Positions 36,399-45,764 are shown, numbered from the stretch's first letter. The stretch is DNA of 64,000 nt from Streptacidiphilus sp. P02-A3a (GCF_014084105.1 NZ_CP048289.1:62001-126000), one strand, 5' to 3'. The notes: generated by a model from the letters alone, not told the origin. Numbers and translations: made by a program.

Positions 36399-37400
36399 AT
36401 GTCCCTTCCCGATGTGTGGTTCGTCCTCATCGCCGTCCTGTGGACCGGCTACTTCTTCCTCGAAGGCTTCGACTTCGGCGTCGGCGTGCTCACCAAGCTG
36501 CTCGCCCGCGACGAGCCGGAGCGCCGGGTGCTGATCAACACCATCGGCCCGGTCTGGGACGGCAACGAGGTCTGGTTGCTGACCGCCGGCGGCGCGACCT
36601 TCGCGGCCTTCCCCGACTGGTACGCCACCCTGTTCAGCGGCTTCTACTTCCCGCTGCTGGTCATCCTGGTCTGCCTGATCCTGCGGGTGGTCGCCTTCGA
36701 GTACCGGGCCAAGCGCGACGACGAGCGCTGGAAGCGGAACTGGGAGACGGTCATCTTCTGGACCTCGCTGCTGCCCGCCTTCCTCTGGGGCGTGGCCTTC
36801 GCCAACATCGTCCACGGGGTGCCGATCGACCAGCAGAAGAACGTCACCGGCAACCTGCTCACGCTGCTCAACCCGTACGCGCTGCTGGGCGGTTGCACCA
36901 CGCTGGCGCTGTTCACCTTCCACGGCTCGGTGTTCACCGCGCTGAAGACCCTCGGCGGCATCCGCGAGCGCGCCCGCACCACCGCCACCTGGACCGGACT
37001 GGTGGCCGCCGCGCTGGGACTGGCCTTCCTGAGCTGGACCCAGGCCGACCGCGGCGACGGCTGGAGCCTGGCCGCGCTGCTGGTGGCCGTCGCCGCGCTG
37101 CTCGCGGCGCTCGGCAGCAACCTGCGCGGACGCGAGGGCTGGGCCTTCGTCTGCTCCGGGGTGACCGTGATCGCGGTGGTGGCGACGCTGTTCCTGGCGC
37201 TGTTCCCGGACGTGATGCCGTCCACCACCGACCCGGCCTTCAGCCTCACCGTCAGCAACGCGGCCTCCGGCCACTACTCGCTGACCATCATGACCTGGGT
37301 GGCCGGCTTCGCCACCCCGCTGGTGCTGCTCTACCAGGGCTGGACGTACTGGGTGTTCCGCAAGCGGATCGGCGTCCAGCACATCCCCGCCGCGCACTGA
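36399..37400 (+). CDS. cydB: Cytochrome bd oxidase subunit II
   Basis: The 333-residue protein has MSLPDVWFVLIAVLWTGYFFLEGFDFGVG at the start, then NTIGPVWDGNEVWLLTAGGATFAAFPDWYATLFSGFYFPLLVILV and WETVIFWTSLLPAFLWGVAFANIVHG, all typical of CydB with about eight helices. It forms the bd oxidase with CydA. The ATG at 36399 follows GGAG at 36389-36392. cydDC begins 39 bases after the stop. Confidence 0.96.
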   Translation: MSLPDVWFVLIAVLWTGYFFLEGFDFGVGVLTKLLARDEPERRVLINTIGPVWDGNEVWLLTAGGATFAAFPDWYATLFSGFYFPLLVILVCLILRVVAFEYRAKRDDERWKRNWETVIFWTSLLPAFLWGVAFANIVHGVPIDQQKNVTGNLLTLLNPYALLGGCTTLALFTFHGSVFTALKTLGGIRERARTTATWTGLVAAALGLAFLSWTQADRGDGWSLAALLVAVAALLAALGSNLRGREGWAFVCSGVTVIAVVATLFLALFPDVMPSTTDPAFSLTVSNAASGHYSLTIMTWVAGFATPLVLLYQGWTYWVFRKRIGVQHIPAAH

Positions 37401-37432
37401 TTCTCCCGCTGGTCCGAGGGCTTCGAGGAGCT

Positions 37433-37446
37433 GTTTCACGTGAAAC
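37433..37446. other. parS centromere site (ParB-binding)
   Basis: GTTTCACGTGAAAC is a perfect 14-bp palindrome identical to the Streptomyces parS core. It covers the GTG start codon of cydDC (37440-37442). In streptomycetes ParB nucleates at parS sites clustered around oriC, so the site supports an origin-proximal position for this window. Confidence 0.9.
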
Positions 37447-40400
37447 CTGTCGATCCGCGGCTGCTGCGGCACGCCGGAGCCACCCGTGGCTTCCTGCTCG
37501 CCTCCGTCCTGCTCGGACTGGCCGGGGCACTGCTGGTGGTCGCCCAGGCCGTACTCGTGGCCACACTGGTGGTCGGCGCCTTCCAGCAGCAGCACGGGCT
37601 GCGGCACCTGCTGCCGCAGCTGGGCCTGCTGGCGCTGGTCTCGGCCGGGCGGGCGCTGGTCGCCTGGCTGACCGAGCTGGCCGCGCACCGCGCCGCCGCC
37701 GCGGTCAAGTCGCAGCTGCGCGCGGCGCTGCTGGAGCGGGCCACCGGGCTCGGCCCGCGCTGGCTCTCCGACCAGCGCCGCGGCGAGCTGGCCACCCTGG
37801 CCACCCGGGGGTGGACGCCCTGGACGACTACTTCGCCCGCTACCTGCCGCAGTTGGCCCTGGCCGTGGTGGTGCCGGTGGTGCTGCTGGCGGTGATCCTG
37901 CGTGCCGACTGGCTGTCCGCGCTCACCATCGCCGCGACCCTGCCGCTGATCCCGCTGTTCATGGTGCTGATCGGGATGGCCACGCAGAAGCGGATGGACG
38001 ACCAGTGGCGGTCGCTGGCCCGGCTGTCGCACCACTTCCTCGACGTGGTCGAGGGGCTGCCCACGCTCAAGGTCTTCGGCCGGGCCAAGGCCCAGGCACG
38101 GACCATCCGCAAGGTCACCGACGACTACCGCGCCGGGACCATGCGCACGCTGCGGATCGCCTTCGTCTCCTCCTACACCCTGGAACTGCTGTCCACCCTG
38201 TCGGTTGCCCTGGTCGCGGTCAGCATCGGCCTGCGGCTGGTCGACGGCCACCTCTCGCTCTACCTCGGACTGCTGGTGCTGGTGCTCGCCCCCGAGGTGT
38301 ACACGCCGATCCGGCAGGTCGGCACGCACTACCACGCGAGCGTGGAGGGGCTGAGCGCGGCAGCCGAGATCTTCGAGGTACTGGAGACCCCGCTGCCCGC
38401 CACCGGTACCCGGCCGGTGCCCAGCGGCGCGGAGATCACCGTCACCGGGCTCACGGTCACCCACCCGGGCCGGGACACCCCGGCCCTGCGCGACCTCTCG
38501 CTGACCCTGCGGCCCGGCCGGGTCACCGCCCTCACCGGCCCCAGCGGCGCGGGCAAGAGCACCCTGCTCACCGCGCTGCTCGGGTTCACCGCCCCCGACC
38601 AGGGCGGCATCGACGTCGGCGGGGTGCCGCTGGAGCAACTCGACCCGGCGGCCTGGCACGCGCACATCGCCTGGCTCCCGCAGCAGCCCACACTGTTCGC
38701 CGGGACCGTCGCCGAGAACGTCCGGCTCGCCCGTCCGGACGCCGACGACGCCGCCGTCCGCGAGGCGCTGCGCGGCGCCGAGGCCCTGGACTTCGTCCTG
38801 GCGCTGCCCGACGGCCTGCGGACCCGGCTCGGCCAGGGCGGCAGTGGGCTCTCCGGCGGCCAGCGGCAGCGACTGGCCCTGGCCCGGGTGTTCCTCGCCG
38901 ACCGGCCGCTGGTGCTGCTGGACGAACCGACCGCGAACCTGGACGGCGCCAGCGAGGCCGCGATCGTCCGCGCGGTCGGCCGACTGGCGGCCGGGCGGAC
39001 GGTACTGCTGACCGCGCACCGCCCGGCGCTGCTGGCCCTCGCCGACGAGATCCGGACCGTCCCGCTGCCGCAGCGCCCCGGCCCGCAGCGTCCCGGCCCG
39101 CAGTCGGTGGCCGCCGAACCGCAGCTCTCGCCCGGGTCGCGGAGCGCCGCGGTCGCCGAGGAGCCACTGGTGGTCACCGCCGCCGAGACCCGGCCCCGGC
39201 TCGGCAGCTCGACCGTGCTCGGCGCGCTCGCCCTCGGCTGCTCCATCGCGCTGCTCGGACTGTCCGGCTGGCTGATCGCCCGCGCCTCGCAGCAGCCGCC
39301 GGTGCTCTACCTGATGATGGCGGTCACCGGCGTCCGCACCCTCGGCCTGGGCCGCAGCGCCTTCCGCTACGTCGAGCGGCTGGTCTCCCACAACGCCGTG
39401 CTGCGCGCCCTCGGCGCGCTGCGCACCTCCGTCTACGTCCGGCTGGAACGGCTGGCGCCCGCCGCTCTCGGCTTCCGCTCCGGGGACCTGCTCTCCCGGC
39501 TGGTCGCCGACGTCGACGCGATGCAGGACCACTACCTGCGCTACCGGCTGCCGCTGCGCTCCGGCCTGGCCGCCGCCGCGCTGACCGCGCTCGCGGTGTG
39601 CTGGGTGCTGCCCTCGGCCGGGCTGCTGCTCGCCCTGGGGCTGCTGCTCGCGGGCGTGGCCGTGCCCGCGCTGGCCGTCGCCGTGTCCCGGGGCGCCGAG
39701 CGCAGGCAGGCGCCGACCCGGGGCCGACTCACCACCGAGGTGGTGGACGTGCTCTCCGGCACCGCCGAACTCACCGTCGCCGGGGCGCTGCCCGCCCGGC
39801 TGGCGGGCATCCGGGCCACCGACGCCGAGCTGCGCCGGCTCAGCGCCCGCTCCGCCGCGACCGCGGGTCTCGGCTCGGGCCTGGTCACCCTGCTCACCGG
39901 CCTCACCGCGGCGGGCTGCGCCGCCCTCGGCATCGCCGCCACCGCCGACCACACGGTGCACGGGGTGATGCTCGCGGTGCTCGCGCTGACCCCGCTGGCC
40001 GCGTTCGAGGCGGTCGCCGGACTGCCGATGGCCGCGCAGATCCGCGAACGCAGCCTGCGCGCCGCCCAGCGGGTCGCCGAGGTCACCCAGGCCCCGGAAC
40101 CCGTCACGGAACCGGCCCACCCGTCGGCTGCTCCCGCGGATCCGTTCCCGGTCCGGGTCAGCGGCCTGGCCGCGAGCTGGCCCGGACGCCCGGACGCCGC
40201 GCTCGCGGGCGTCAGCCTGGAGCTCGCCCGGGGCCGCCGCACCGCCGTGGTCGGCGCCAGCGGCTCCGGCAAGACCACCCTGGCCATGCTGCTGCTGCGG
40301 TTCCTGGACCCGGCGGCCGGTCGGATCACCCTCGGCGGGGTGGACGCCACCGCGCTGGACGGCGACAGCGTCCGCCGGGTCATCGGCCTGTGCGCGCAGG

Positions 40401-40894
40401 ACGCCCACGTCTTCGACAGCTCGTTGCGGGAGAACCTGCGGCTGGCCCGTCCCGACTGCGCGGAGTCGGACCTGTGGGCGGCGCTCGCCGCCGCCCGCCT
40501 GGCCGACTGGGCCCGGGGCCTGCCCGACGGTCTGGACACCATGGTCGGCGAGCACGGCGCGCGCCTCTCCGGCGGCCAGCGCCAGCGGCTCGCCCTGGCC
40601 CGGGCGCTGCTGGCGGACTTCCCGCTGCTGATCCTGGACGAGCCCGCCGAACACCTGGACCTGGCCACCGCCGACGCGCTCACCGCCGACCTGCTGGCGG
40701 CGACCCGGGGCCGCGCCACCCTGCTGATCACCCACCGGCTGGCCGGGCTGGACAGCGTCGACGAGATCGTGGTGCTCGACGCCGGGCGGATCGTCCAGCG
40801 CGGCAGCTGGTCGGAGCTGGTGCTGGTGGACGGGCCGCTGCGGCGGATGTGGGAGCGCGAGCGGGCGGCCGACGCGCTGACCGTCCAGCGCTGA
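37440..40894 (+). pseudogene. cydCD: Fused CydD-CydC ABC exporter gene with a one-base frameshift
   Basis: Two frames together make a ~1150-residue fused CydDC, the form usual in streptomycetes, which exports thiols and is needed to assemble cytochrome bd. Frame one (37440 to ~37810) ends its homology at GELATLATRG. Frame two continues with VDALDDYFARYLPQL to 40894. The join is a run of five G (37807-37811), where six would keep the frame. NBD1 shows GPSGAGKST and LSGGQRQRLALARVF; NBD2 shows GASGSGKTT and LSGGQRQRLALARALL. GAGGAG precedes the GTG. The frameshift may be a sequencing error, a real mutation or slippage. Confidence 0.9.
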
Positions 40895-40898
40895 CCCG

Positions 40899-41747
40899 CT
40901 ACGGCTCCAGCCCCCGGACCACCCGCTCGATCACCTCGGCCACCCCGTCCGCGTCGTGGTCGGCCGTGTGGTGCGTGGTCGCCGCCAGCACCAGCGGGTG
41001 GGCGTTGGCGACGGCATAGGCGGTGCCCGCCCAGGCCAGCATCGGCAGGTCGTTCGGCATGTCGCCGAAGGCGACCACCTCCGCGGCGGTCACTCCGCGC
41101 TCCGCGCACCAGAGCGCGAGCGTGGTCGCCTTGCTCACCCCGGTCGCGCTGATCTCCAGCATCGGGCTGGACCGGGTGATCTCGGCGTGCTGCCCGGCCG
41201 CCGCCCGGGCCCGGCGCATGAACTCGTCCGGATCCAGCGTCGGGTGCCTGGCCAGCAGCTTGAACACCTGGTCCCCGGCGGCCGAGGCCAGGATCTCCTC
41301 GGCCGGGGCGATCCAGCGCAGGGCCCCGCTGTCGTCCCACATCGGCGAGTCGTACTGGGCCTCGGACGCGAAGCCGTCCGGGTACTCGAACGCGAAGCCC
41401 ACCCCCGGCAGCTCCGCGCGCAGCGCCGCCACCACGGCCAGCGCGTCCTGGCGCGGCAGTGGGAACGAGGAGACCAGCTCCTTGCGCCGGACGTCGTAGA
41501 CCGCGCCGCCGTTGGAGCAGATGGCGATCCCGTGCGGCCCGGTGACCGCGCTGACCACCTCCATCCAGCGCGGCGGCCGTCCGGTGACGAACACGATGCA
41601 CAGCCCCGCCGCCTCGGCCAGGGTCAGCGCGGCCCGGGTCCGCTCGGACACGCTGCCGTCGCTGCGCAGCAGCGTCCCGTCGAGGTCGGTGGCGATGATG
41701 CGGGGGCGTACCGCGCTGGCGTGATTCACCCCCTCATCCTCACCCAT
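40899..41747 (-). CDS. HAD-IIB (Cof-type) phosphatase
   Basis: The 282-residue protein has [21 protein letters not shown] (nucleophile DxDGT), FVTGRPPRW (motif II), SKATTLALWC (Lys, motif III) and [27 protein letters not shown] (motif IV). Cof-type HAD enzymes dephosphorylate sugar phosphates or flavin-type substrates. A GTG 6 codons downstream is an alternative start. It converges on cydDC with 4 bases between stops. A similar gene lies at 58082. Confidence 0.92.
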   Translation of the reverse strand: MGEDEGVNHASAVRPRIIATDLDGTLLRSDGSVSERTRAALTLAEAAGLCIVFVTGRPPRWMEVVSAVTGPHGIAICSNGGAVYDVRRKELVSSFPLPRQDALAVVAALRAELPGVGFAFEYPDGFASEAQYDSPMWDDSGALRWIAPAEEILASAAGDQVFKLLARHPTLDPDEFMRRARAAAGQHAEITRSSPMLEISATGVSKATTLALWCAERGVTAAEVVAFGDMPNDLPMLAWAGTAYAVANAHPLVLAATTHHTADHDADGVAEVIERVVRGLEP

Positions 41748-41797
41748 CCACCCCCCGCCCCGTCACCGGGCACGGCCCGGTCCGGTGCGGGCGGAGA

Positions 41798-42685
41798 TCA
41801 GCCGAGTCGGGCCAGGCCCTCGGTGGCGATCCGCTCGAAGACCGCCAGGTCGTTCGCGAAGACCGAGTCGGGGACCGGCCAGTGGATCACCAGCTCGGTG
41901 ATCCCCAGGTCCCGGTAGGTGCCCGCCCAGTCGACGAAGGCATCCACCGAGGCCAGCGGCTGCTCCGCCGTCGAGCCCTGGAGCAGCACCTTCTCCAGCG
42001 TCGCCACGTCGCGGCCCTTGGCCTCGCAGGCCGCGGTCAGCTTCTCGATCTGGCCGGCGACCACCGCGGGCGCCTGCTCCACCGGCACCTCCGCCGGGCC
42101 CGTCGGGTCGCCGTAGGTGACCCAGCCCTGCCCGTACTCCGCCGCCAGCCGCAGCCCGCGCGGACCGGTCGCCGCGACGTAGAACGGCAGCCGCGGCTGC
42201 TGCACGCAGCCCGGGATGTTCCGTGCCTCCACCGCCGAGTAGTACCCGCCCTCGCGCGTGGTCGCGTCGTTGCGCAGCAGCTCGTCCAGCAGCGGCAGGA
42301 ACTCCCCGAGCCGGTCCGCCCGCTCCTTCGGCGACCAGGCCTCCTGGCCCATCGCGGTCGCGTCGAACCCCGTCCCGCCGGCCCCGATCCCCAACGTGAC
42401 CCGTCCGCCGGACACGTCGTCCAGCGTGATCAGCTCCTTCGCCAGGGTCACCGGGTGCCGAAAGTTGGGCGAGGTGACCAGCGTCCCGAGCCGGATCCGC
42501 TCGGTGGCGGTGGCGGCGGCGGTGAGGGTCGGCACCGACCCGAACCACGGCTCCTCCCGGAAGGACCGCCACGACAGGTGGTCGTAGGTGTAAGCGGCAT
42601 GGAACCCCAGCTCCTCGGCCCGCCGCCACACCTTCCGTCCCTCGGACCAGCGATGGATCGGCAGAATCACAGTACTCAGACGCAT
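41798..42685 (-). CDS. LLM-class F420-dependent oxidoreductase
   Basis: The 295-residue luciferase-like monooxygenase has GFHAAYTYDHLSWRSFREEPWFGSVPTLTAAATATERIRLGTLVTSPNFRHPVTLAKELITLDDVSGGRVTLGIGAGG, the TIM-barrel pattern of F420-type LLM enzymes. The start at MRLSTVILP fits the family; the longer upstream frame runs into the vapBC genes on the other strand. Three broken copies of this gene lie in the next 5 kb (43470, 45763, 46935). Its substrate is unknown. Confidence 0.9.
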   Translation of the reverse strand: MRLSTVILPIHRWSEGRKVWRRAEELGFHAAYTYDHLSWRSFREEPWFGSVPTLTAAATATERIRLGTLVTSPNFRHPVTLAKELITLDDVSGGRVTLGIGAGGTGFDATAMGQEAWSPKERADRLGEFLPLLDELLRNDATTREGGYYSAVEARNIPGCVQQPRLPFYVAATGPRGLRLAAEYGQGWVTYGDPTGPAEVPVEQAPAVVAGQIEKLTAACEAKGRDVATLEKVLLQGSTAEQPLASVDAFVDWAGTYRDLGITELVIHWPVPDSVFANDLAVFERIATEGLARLG

Positions 42686-42725
42686 ACCGCCGACCCTATG
42701 CCCGCGAAAGTCTGTCGCACATGAG

Positions 42726-42741
42726 GCATACCGCAGTATGC
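42726..42741. promoter_or_regulatory. Palindromic operator upstream of vapB1
   Basis: GCATAC-CGCA-GTATGC is a perfect six-base inverted repeat 8 bases before the vapB1 ATG, a typical place for toxin-antitoxin autoregulation. GCATACCGC also occurs at the LLM start (42682), so the site may derive from that sequence. Confidence 0.6.
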
Positions 42742-42748
42742 TTGATTC

Positions 42749-42997
42749 ATGGCTGCTACTACCCGGATCACGGTCACCTTGCCCACTGAACAGGTGGCGG
42801 AGCTGAAGAAGCTCACGGACAACGTCTCGGGCTATGTCGCTGAGGCGGTCGCCCGGCAGATCAGGCACCAGTTGCTCGGCGAGGAACTGCGGCGCTACGA
42901 GGAGCAGCACGGTGCCTTCACCGAGGAGGAACTCGCCGCCGCGCAGGCAAGGATCTTCGGCTCGGCCGGCTCCGCGAATGCGGCTGACGCCGCGTGA
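42749..42997 (+). CDS. VapB-like ribbon-helix-helix antitoxin 1
   Basis: The 82-residue protein has TTRITVTLPTEQVAELKKLTDNVSGYVAEAVARQIR, an RHH DNA-binding fold, followed by a charged helical tail (LGEELRRYEEQHGAFTEEELAAAQARIF) that would wrap the toxin. It overlaps the PIN toxin start by GTGA. It probably represses its own operon at the palindrome just upstream. Confidence 0.87.
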   Translation: MAATTRITVTLPTEQVAELKKLTDNVSGYVAEAVARQIRHQLLGEELRRYEEQHGAFTEEELAAAQARIFGSAGSANAADAA

Positions 42998-43395
42998 GCG
43001 AACGTGTGGAGACCGTGGTGCTGGACTCTCAGGGTGTGTCCGCCTGGATCTCACAGGACCGTGGGGTGCTGGCGATGATCCGCTCCTTCCACTCCATGGC
43101 GGCCGACCTGGTGGTCTGTGCCAACACCATCGTGGAGGTCATGCACGCACGAGTGAATACCCCTCGGCTGAATTGGGTGCTCTCGCAGGTCAAGATCGAA
43201 GCGGTCACTGAACAGGCCGCACGCGCCTCGGCCGAGTTGCTGAAGCAGACCGGTCTCCATGGTCACAAGTACGCCATCGATGCGACGGTCGCGGAGATGG
43301 CCCTGCGCCAGCCGGGACCGGTGGCCATGCTCACCTCGGACGTCGACGACATGGCCAAGCTCTGCGGCACACGCGTCCGCCTCATCTCGATCTGA
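42994..43395 (+). CDS. VapC-like PIN-domain toxin 1
   Basis: The 133-residue PIN protein has acidic catalytic residues visible at D11 (VVLDSQG), E48 (NTIVEVMHA), D96 (YAIDATVAE) and D116 (LTSDVDD). PIN toxins are Mg-dependent RNases that cut tRNA or rRNA when antitoxin is lost. It is coupled to vapB1. Directly after its stop comes the repeat/LLM fragment 1. Confidence 0.87.
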   Translation: MSERVETVVLDSQGVSAWISQDRGVLAMIRSFHSMAADLVVCANTIVEVMHARVNTPRLNWVLSQVKIEAVTEQAARASAELLKQTGLHGHKYAIDATVAEMALRQPGPVAMLTSDVDDMAKLCGTRVRLISI

Positions 43396-43425
43396 GCCGA
43401 GTGGGACCCAGAACCGTCCAGGCAG

Positions 43426-43483
43426 GCGTTTCCGCAGCTCAGGACGCGATGGGTGAACGAGGATTGACAGAGGTGACCAGCGT
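43426..43483. repeat. Repeat copy 1 (58 bp) next to an LLM fragment
   Basis: The core GGGTGAACGAGGATTGAC is followed by AGAGGTGACCAGCGT. The same sequence occurs at 45707 and 46891 with few changes. The last 14 bases also belong to the LLM-derived homology. Confidence 0.8.
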
Positions 43484-43541
43484 CCCGAGCCGGATGCGCT
43501 CGGTGGCGGTGGCGGCGGCGGTGAGGGTCGGCACCGACCCG
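43470..43541 (-). pseudogene. LLM oxidoreductase fragment 1 (internal piece)
   Basis: These 72 bases match 42471-42542 of the intact gene with a single mismatch and encode GSVPTLTAAATATERIRLGTLVTS. Both ends are abrupt: one side meets the repeat, the other meets the truncated gene at 43546. Confidence 0.85.
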
Positions 43542-43545
43542 GGGT

Positions 43546-43908
43546 CCACGCCGTCCGCGAGTGACAGTCCACCTCAGCCGTCTTCCCTTCTGGAAACCGG
43601 AAGGCCAGTGTGCGTTCGACGCCCTGCGGGTACAGATCGAGTTCGAATTCCTGCTGGAGATGCACAGCCGCGATGAGTTCCGGAAGGCTCTCCATCAGCG
43701 CGGACAAGTCATAGGGGATGTCGAATTTCCAGTCCTCCTTGCCGAAGCCTCCGATGAGGAACGAGGCGTCGGTGTCAGCCAGGTCGGCGCAACCCCGAAT
43801 GGCCAGGTACTCGTAGGAGGAGTCATCCTCCAGATGCCCTCGCTCCTCCAAGCGCTCGTCGGTCAGTCGTGTGCTCGTAGGCCTTGCCAGACGGAAGCCG
43901 AATCCCAT
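43546..43908 (-). pseudogene. Truncated gene for an unknown protein (type A), 3' end lost
   Basis: From ATG 43906-43908 (GGAGG 7 bases upstream) the frame reads MGFGFRLARPTSTRL...FGKEDWKFDIPYDLSALMESLPELIAAVHLQQEFELDLYPQGVERTLAFRFPEGKTAEVDCHSRTAWTPG, which looks like real coding. The homology breaks into the LLM fragment, after which the frame runs meaninglessly antisense to vapC1. It may still make a protein with a foreign tail. No function is known. A 5' scrap of a similar gene lies at 45911-45955. Confidence 0.6.
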
Positions 43909-44029
43909 GTACATGCCTCCTCGTTGCCCGGCCAAGGTCTCGTACGGATGGAAATGCTGGCGTCACCGAGGACCGTACGGGACGATGGACTAGCGTCTAG
44001 CCACGCCCTAGGAGCCAAGGAGGTGCCGC

Positions 44030-44680
44030 GTGTCGTACGAGCCCAAGCTGGCTGCCGCGTTGTCGGGAGCGACTCTGCGGCAGCTGTCGCACTGGCGGCG
44101 AGGGGGCGGCGAGCGCGGTGCTGTCCTGATTCCTGAGCTTTCGGCATCTCGTCCGATCCTCTACTCCTTTCGCGACGTGGTCGCTCTCCGGACCTGCGTC
44201 CGCCTTCGGCAGGAGGCGTCGTTGCAGCGGATCAGGCGCGCGCTGAACACCCTGCGCGAGGGCCTCGACGAACGCGAGCACCTTTCCGCCTACCGCTTGG
44301 TAGCAGGTGCTGACACCATCTACCTGGCGGACCCGGACCACGCAGTGGACCTTGTGCGAAGCAAGGGGAATCTGGTCATCGTCGAGATGGTCGACGTGCT
44401 CGCGCCCTTCTACCGTGGCGGACGACGAATCCCGGACCTCCTTGAGCCGCGACCGCACGTATCGATCGATCCTGCGGTGCGTGGGGGAGAACCGGTCGTC
44501 GAAGGCACACGTATCCCGGCCGCTGAGGTGGCCGCGCTCCTTCGAGACGGTGTGAAGCCTTCGGAGATCAGCGACTACTACCCGGGCGTCACGCCGGAGG
44601 CCGCTCTCGACGCGGCGGACTTCGTCGACTATGTCGACAGCTATGCCGATGACGCGGAGATCCGGCAGGCCGCGTCTTGA
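44030..44680 (+). CDS. Antitoxin with MerR-like HTH and DUF433 domain
   Basis: The 216-residue protein has an N-terminal MerR-like HTH (GATLRQLSHWRRGG...PILYSFRDVVALRTCVRLRQEASLQRIRRALNTLRE, about residues 10-80) and a C-terminal DUF433 domain (HVSIDPAVRGGEPVVEGTRIPAAEVAALLRDGVKPSEISDYYPGVTPEAALDAADFV, about 143-200). DUF433 proteins pair with DUF5615-type PIN toxins, exactly as here. AGGAGG lies 7 bases before the GTG. Confidence 0.85.
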   Translation: MSYEPKLAAALSGATLRQLSHWRRGGGERGAVLIPELSASRPILYSFRDVVALRTCVRLRQEASLQRIRRALNTLREGLDEREHLSAYRLVAGADTIYLADPDHAVDLVRSKGNLVIVEMVDVLAPFYRGGRRIPDLLEPRPHVSIDPAVRGGEPVVEGTRIPAAEVAALLRDGVKPSEISDYYPGVTPEAALDAADFVDYVDSYADDAEIRQAAS

Positions 44681-44682
44681 GG

Positions 44683-45135
44683 ATGCTGTTGGACGAGAAT
44701 GTGCCGCTCCCCATGGCTCAGATCGTGCGACTGCTTATGAAGCACCAGTCGATCGACCACGTGGCCGAGCTCAAGGGCTGGGCGGGTACGCGGGACATCG
44801 ACCTCTACGCGCGAGCCGCAGCAGAAGGCTTCCACGTCATCCTCACGAACGACACCAAGCAGCTGAGCCGCCCGCTGGAAGTGGTGGCCATCGCCGAGTC
44901 GGGCCTGCATCGCATCGAGTACCGTCAGAACCACAAGCACGGCGGCCTGGTGGGACTCGGCGCCGCCATCGCCACCGTATGCGCCGGCCTGCCCCACGCC
45001 CTGTTGGAACTCGACCGGGCCGTCGGTCAGCGACTCATCTCACTCAACGGCGTGGACCCGTCTCAGCAGAACAGACTGCGGATCGTGGACCCGGCTGCTG
45101 CTCCACCGAAGTTCTGGCCCTCCACCTTTGCGTGA
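44683..45135 (+). CDS. DUF5615-type PIN-like toxin
   Basis: The ~150-residue protein begins MLLDENVPLPMAQIVRLLMKHQSIDHVAELKGWAGTRDIDLYARAAAEGFHVILTNDTKQL. The D-E near the start, the D-x-D/L strand and TND are the acidic residues of DUF5615 (Mut7-C-like PIN) nucleases. A TTG at 44677 overlapping the antitoxin stop could be an alternative start, adding two residues. It partners the DUF433 antitoxin. Confidence 0.82.
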   Translation: MLLDENVPLPMAQIVRLLMKHQSIDHVAELKGWAGTRDIDLYARAAAEGFHVILTNDTKQLSRPLEVVAIAESGLHRIEYRQNHKHGGLVGLGAAIATVCAGLPHALLELDRAVGQRLISLNGVDPSQQNRLRIVDPAAAPPKFWPSTFA

Positions 45136-45178
45136 CGGACAACGAGGCAGCGGGGCGCGCACAGGTCGCTGACGCTGA

Positions 45179-45661
45179 TCACAGCTCGGTGGTCTGCGTG
45201 AGCCTGAACGGTGGAGCTCCATCAGCAAGCGGCTGCGGCTCTTCGCCTGGCGAGGCCGCGTAGGCGTGACCGCCGGCGGTGTAGAAGGTCAGCCACGGGT
45301 TCAGGTCCATCTCCTCACGCGCGAAGCCGATCCATCCTGCTGTCAGTGACCACTTGGCCAGCCAGGGCGGCACAACCTGGACGAGGTCGCACATCGCGTC
45401 GTCCACCACAAGGATCCGGGCGAATACACCCCAGCTCGGAGGGCTGCTAGTCGGCTGCCGCAGTACCAGGCTGGTGGCCGGTCCGCCTGCGAGTTCGTCG
45501 CCGTCGCCCGAGGGGGCCAGTGCCGGGCCTTCAACGTCGAGGGTTGGATCCTGCGGTACCTGGTCGGATAGGCCGAGGTGGTAGCGCAGTTCCTCGACGA
45601 ACTCGTCCGGAGTGTCGGGGCGCAGTCTGAGCGACAGCGTCCACTCGTAGTGCAGGCTCAT
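45179..45661 (-). CDS. Unknown protein
   Basis: This 160-residue protein starts MSLHYEWTLSLRLRPDTPDEFVEELRYHLGLSDQVPQDPTLD and ends LTFYTAGGHAYAASPGEEPQPLADGAPPFRLTQTTEL. It has no signal peptide or membrane helix. The pattern resembles small soluble actinomycete proteins of unknown role. It is probably a real gene because codon bias is consistent on this strand. It lies between toxin-antitoxin modules. Confidence 0.65.
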   Translation of the reverse strand: MSLHYEWTLSLRLRPDTPDEFVEELRYHLGLSDQVPQDPTLDVEGPALAPSGDGDELAGGPATSLVLRQPTSSPPSWGVFARILVVDDAMCDLVQVVPPWLAKWSLTAGWIGFAREEMDLNPWLTFYTAGGHAYAASPGEEPQPLADGAPPFRLTQTTEL

Positions 45662-45706
45662 GGGTCGGCATCCAAGCACCTTCGGTGCCCAACCTGCCAA
45701 GAGGCG

Positions 45707-45764
45707 CCGTTCCCGCAGGTCAGGCTGTGATGGGTGAACGAGGATTGACAGAGGTCACCAGCGT
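45707..45764. repeat. Repeat copy 2 (58 bp) next to an LLM fragment
   Basis: It carries the same CCGTTCCCGCAGGTC...GGGTGAACGAGGATTGACAGAGG sequence as at 43426 and 46891, here joined to the 5' end of an LLM fragment. Confidence 0.8.

Noticed and set aside
36416-37810. Treating the single open frame from 36416 to 40894 as one protein
   Set aside because: Its first part overlaps cydB in the wrong frame. CydD homology begins at 37440 in another frame, so a frameshift is the better explanation.
37436-40735. 1100-codon open frame antisense to cydDC
   Set aside because: Shadow of the well-supported ABC exporter; composition only, no motifs.
43051-43545. Reverse frame extending the truncated type A gene into vapC1
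   Set aside because: Beyond 43545 it translates LLM and vapC DNA in wrong frames (Pro and Ser runs), so only the first part is a real gene remnant.
43561-44136. Forward frame of 191 codons
   Set aside because: It is antisense to the better supported truncated gene and runs into the next gene's ribosome site.
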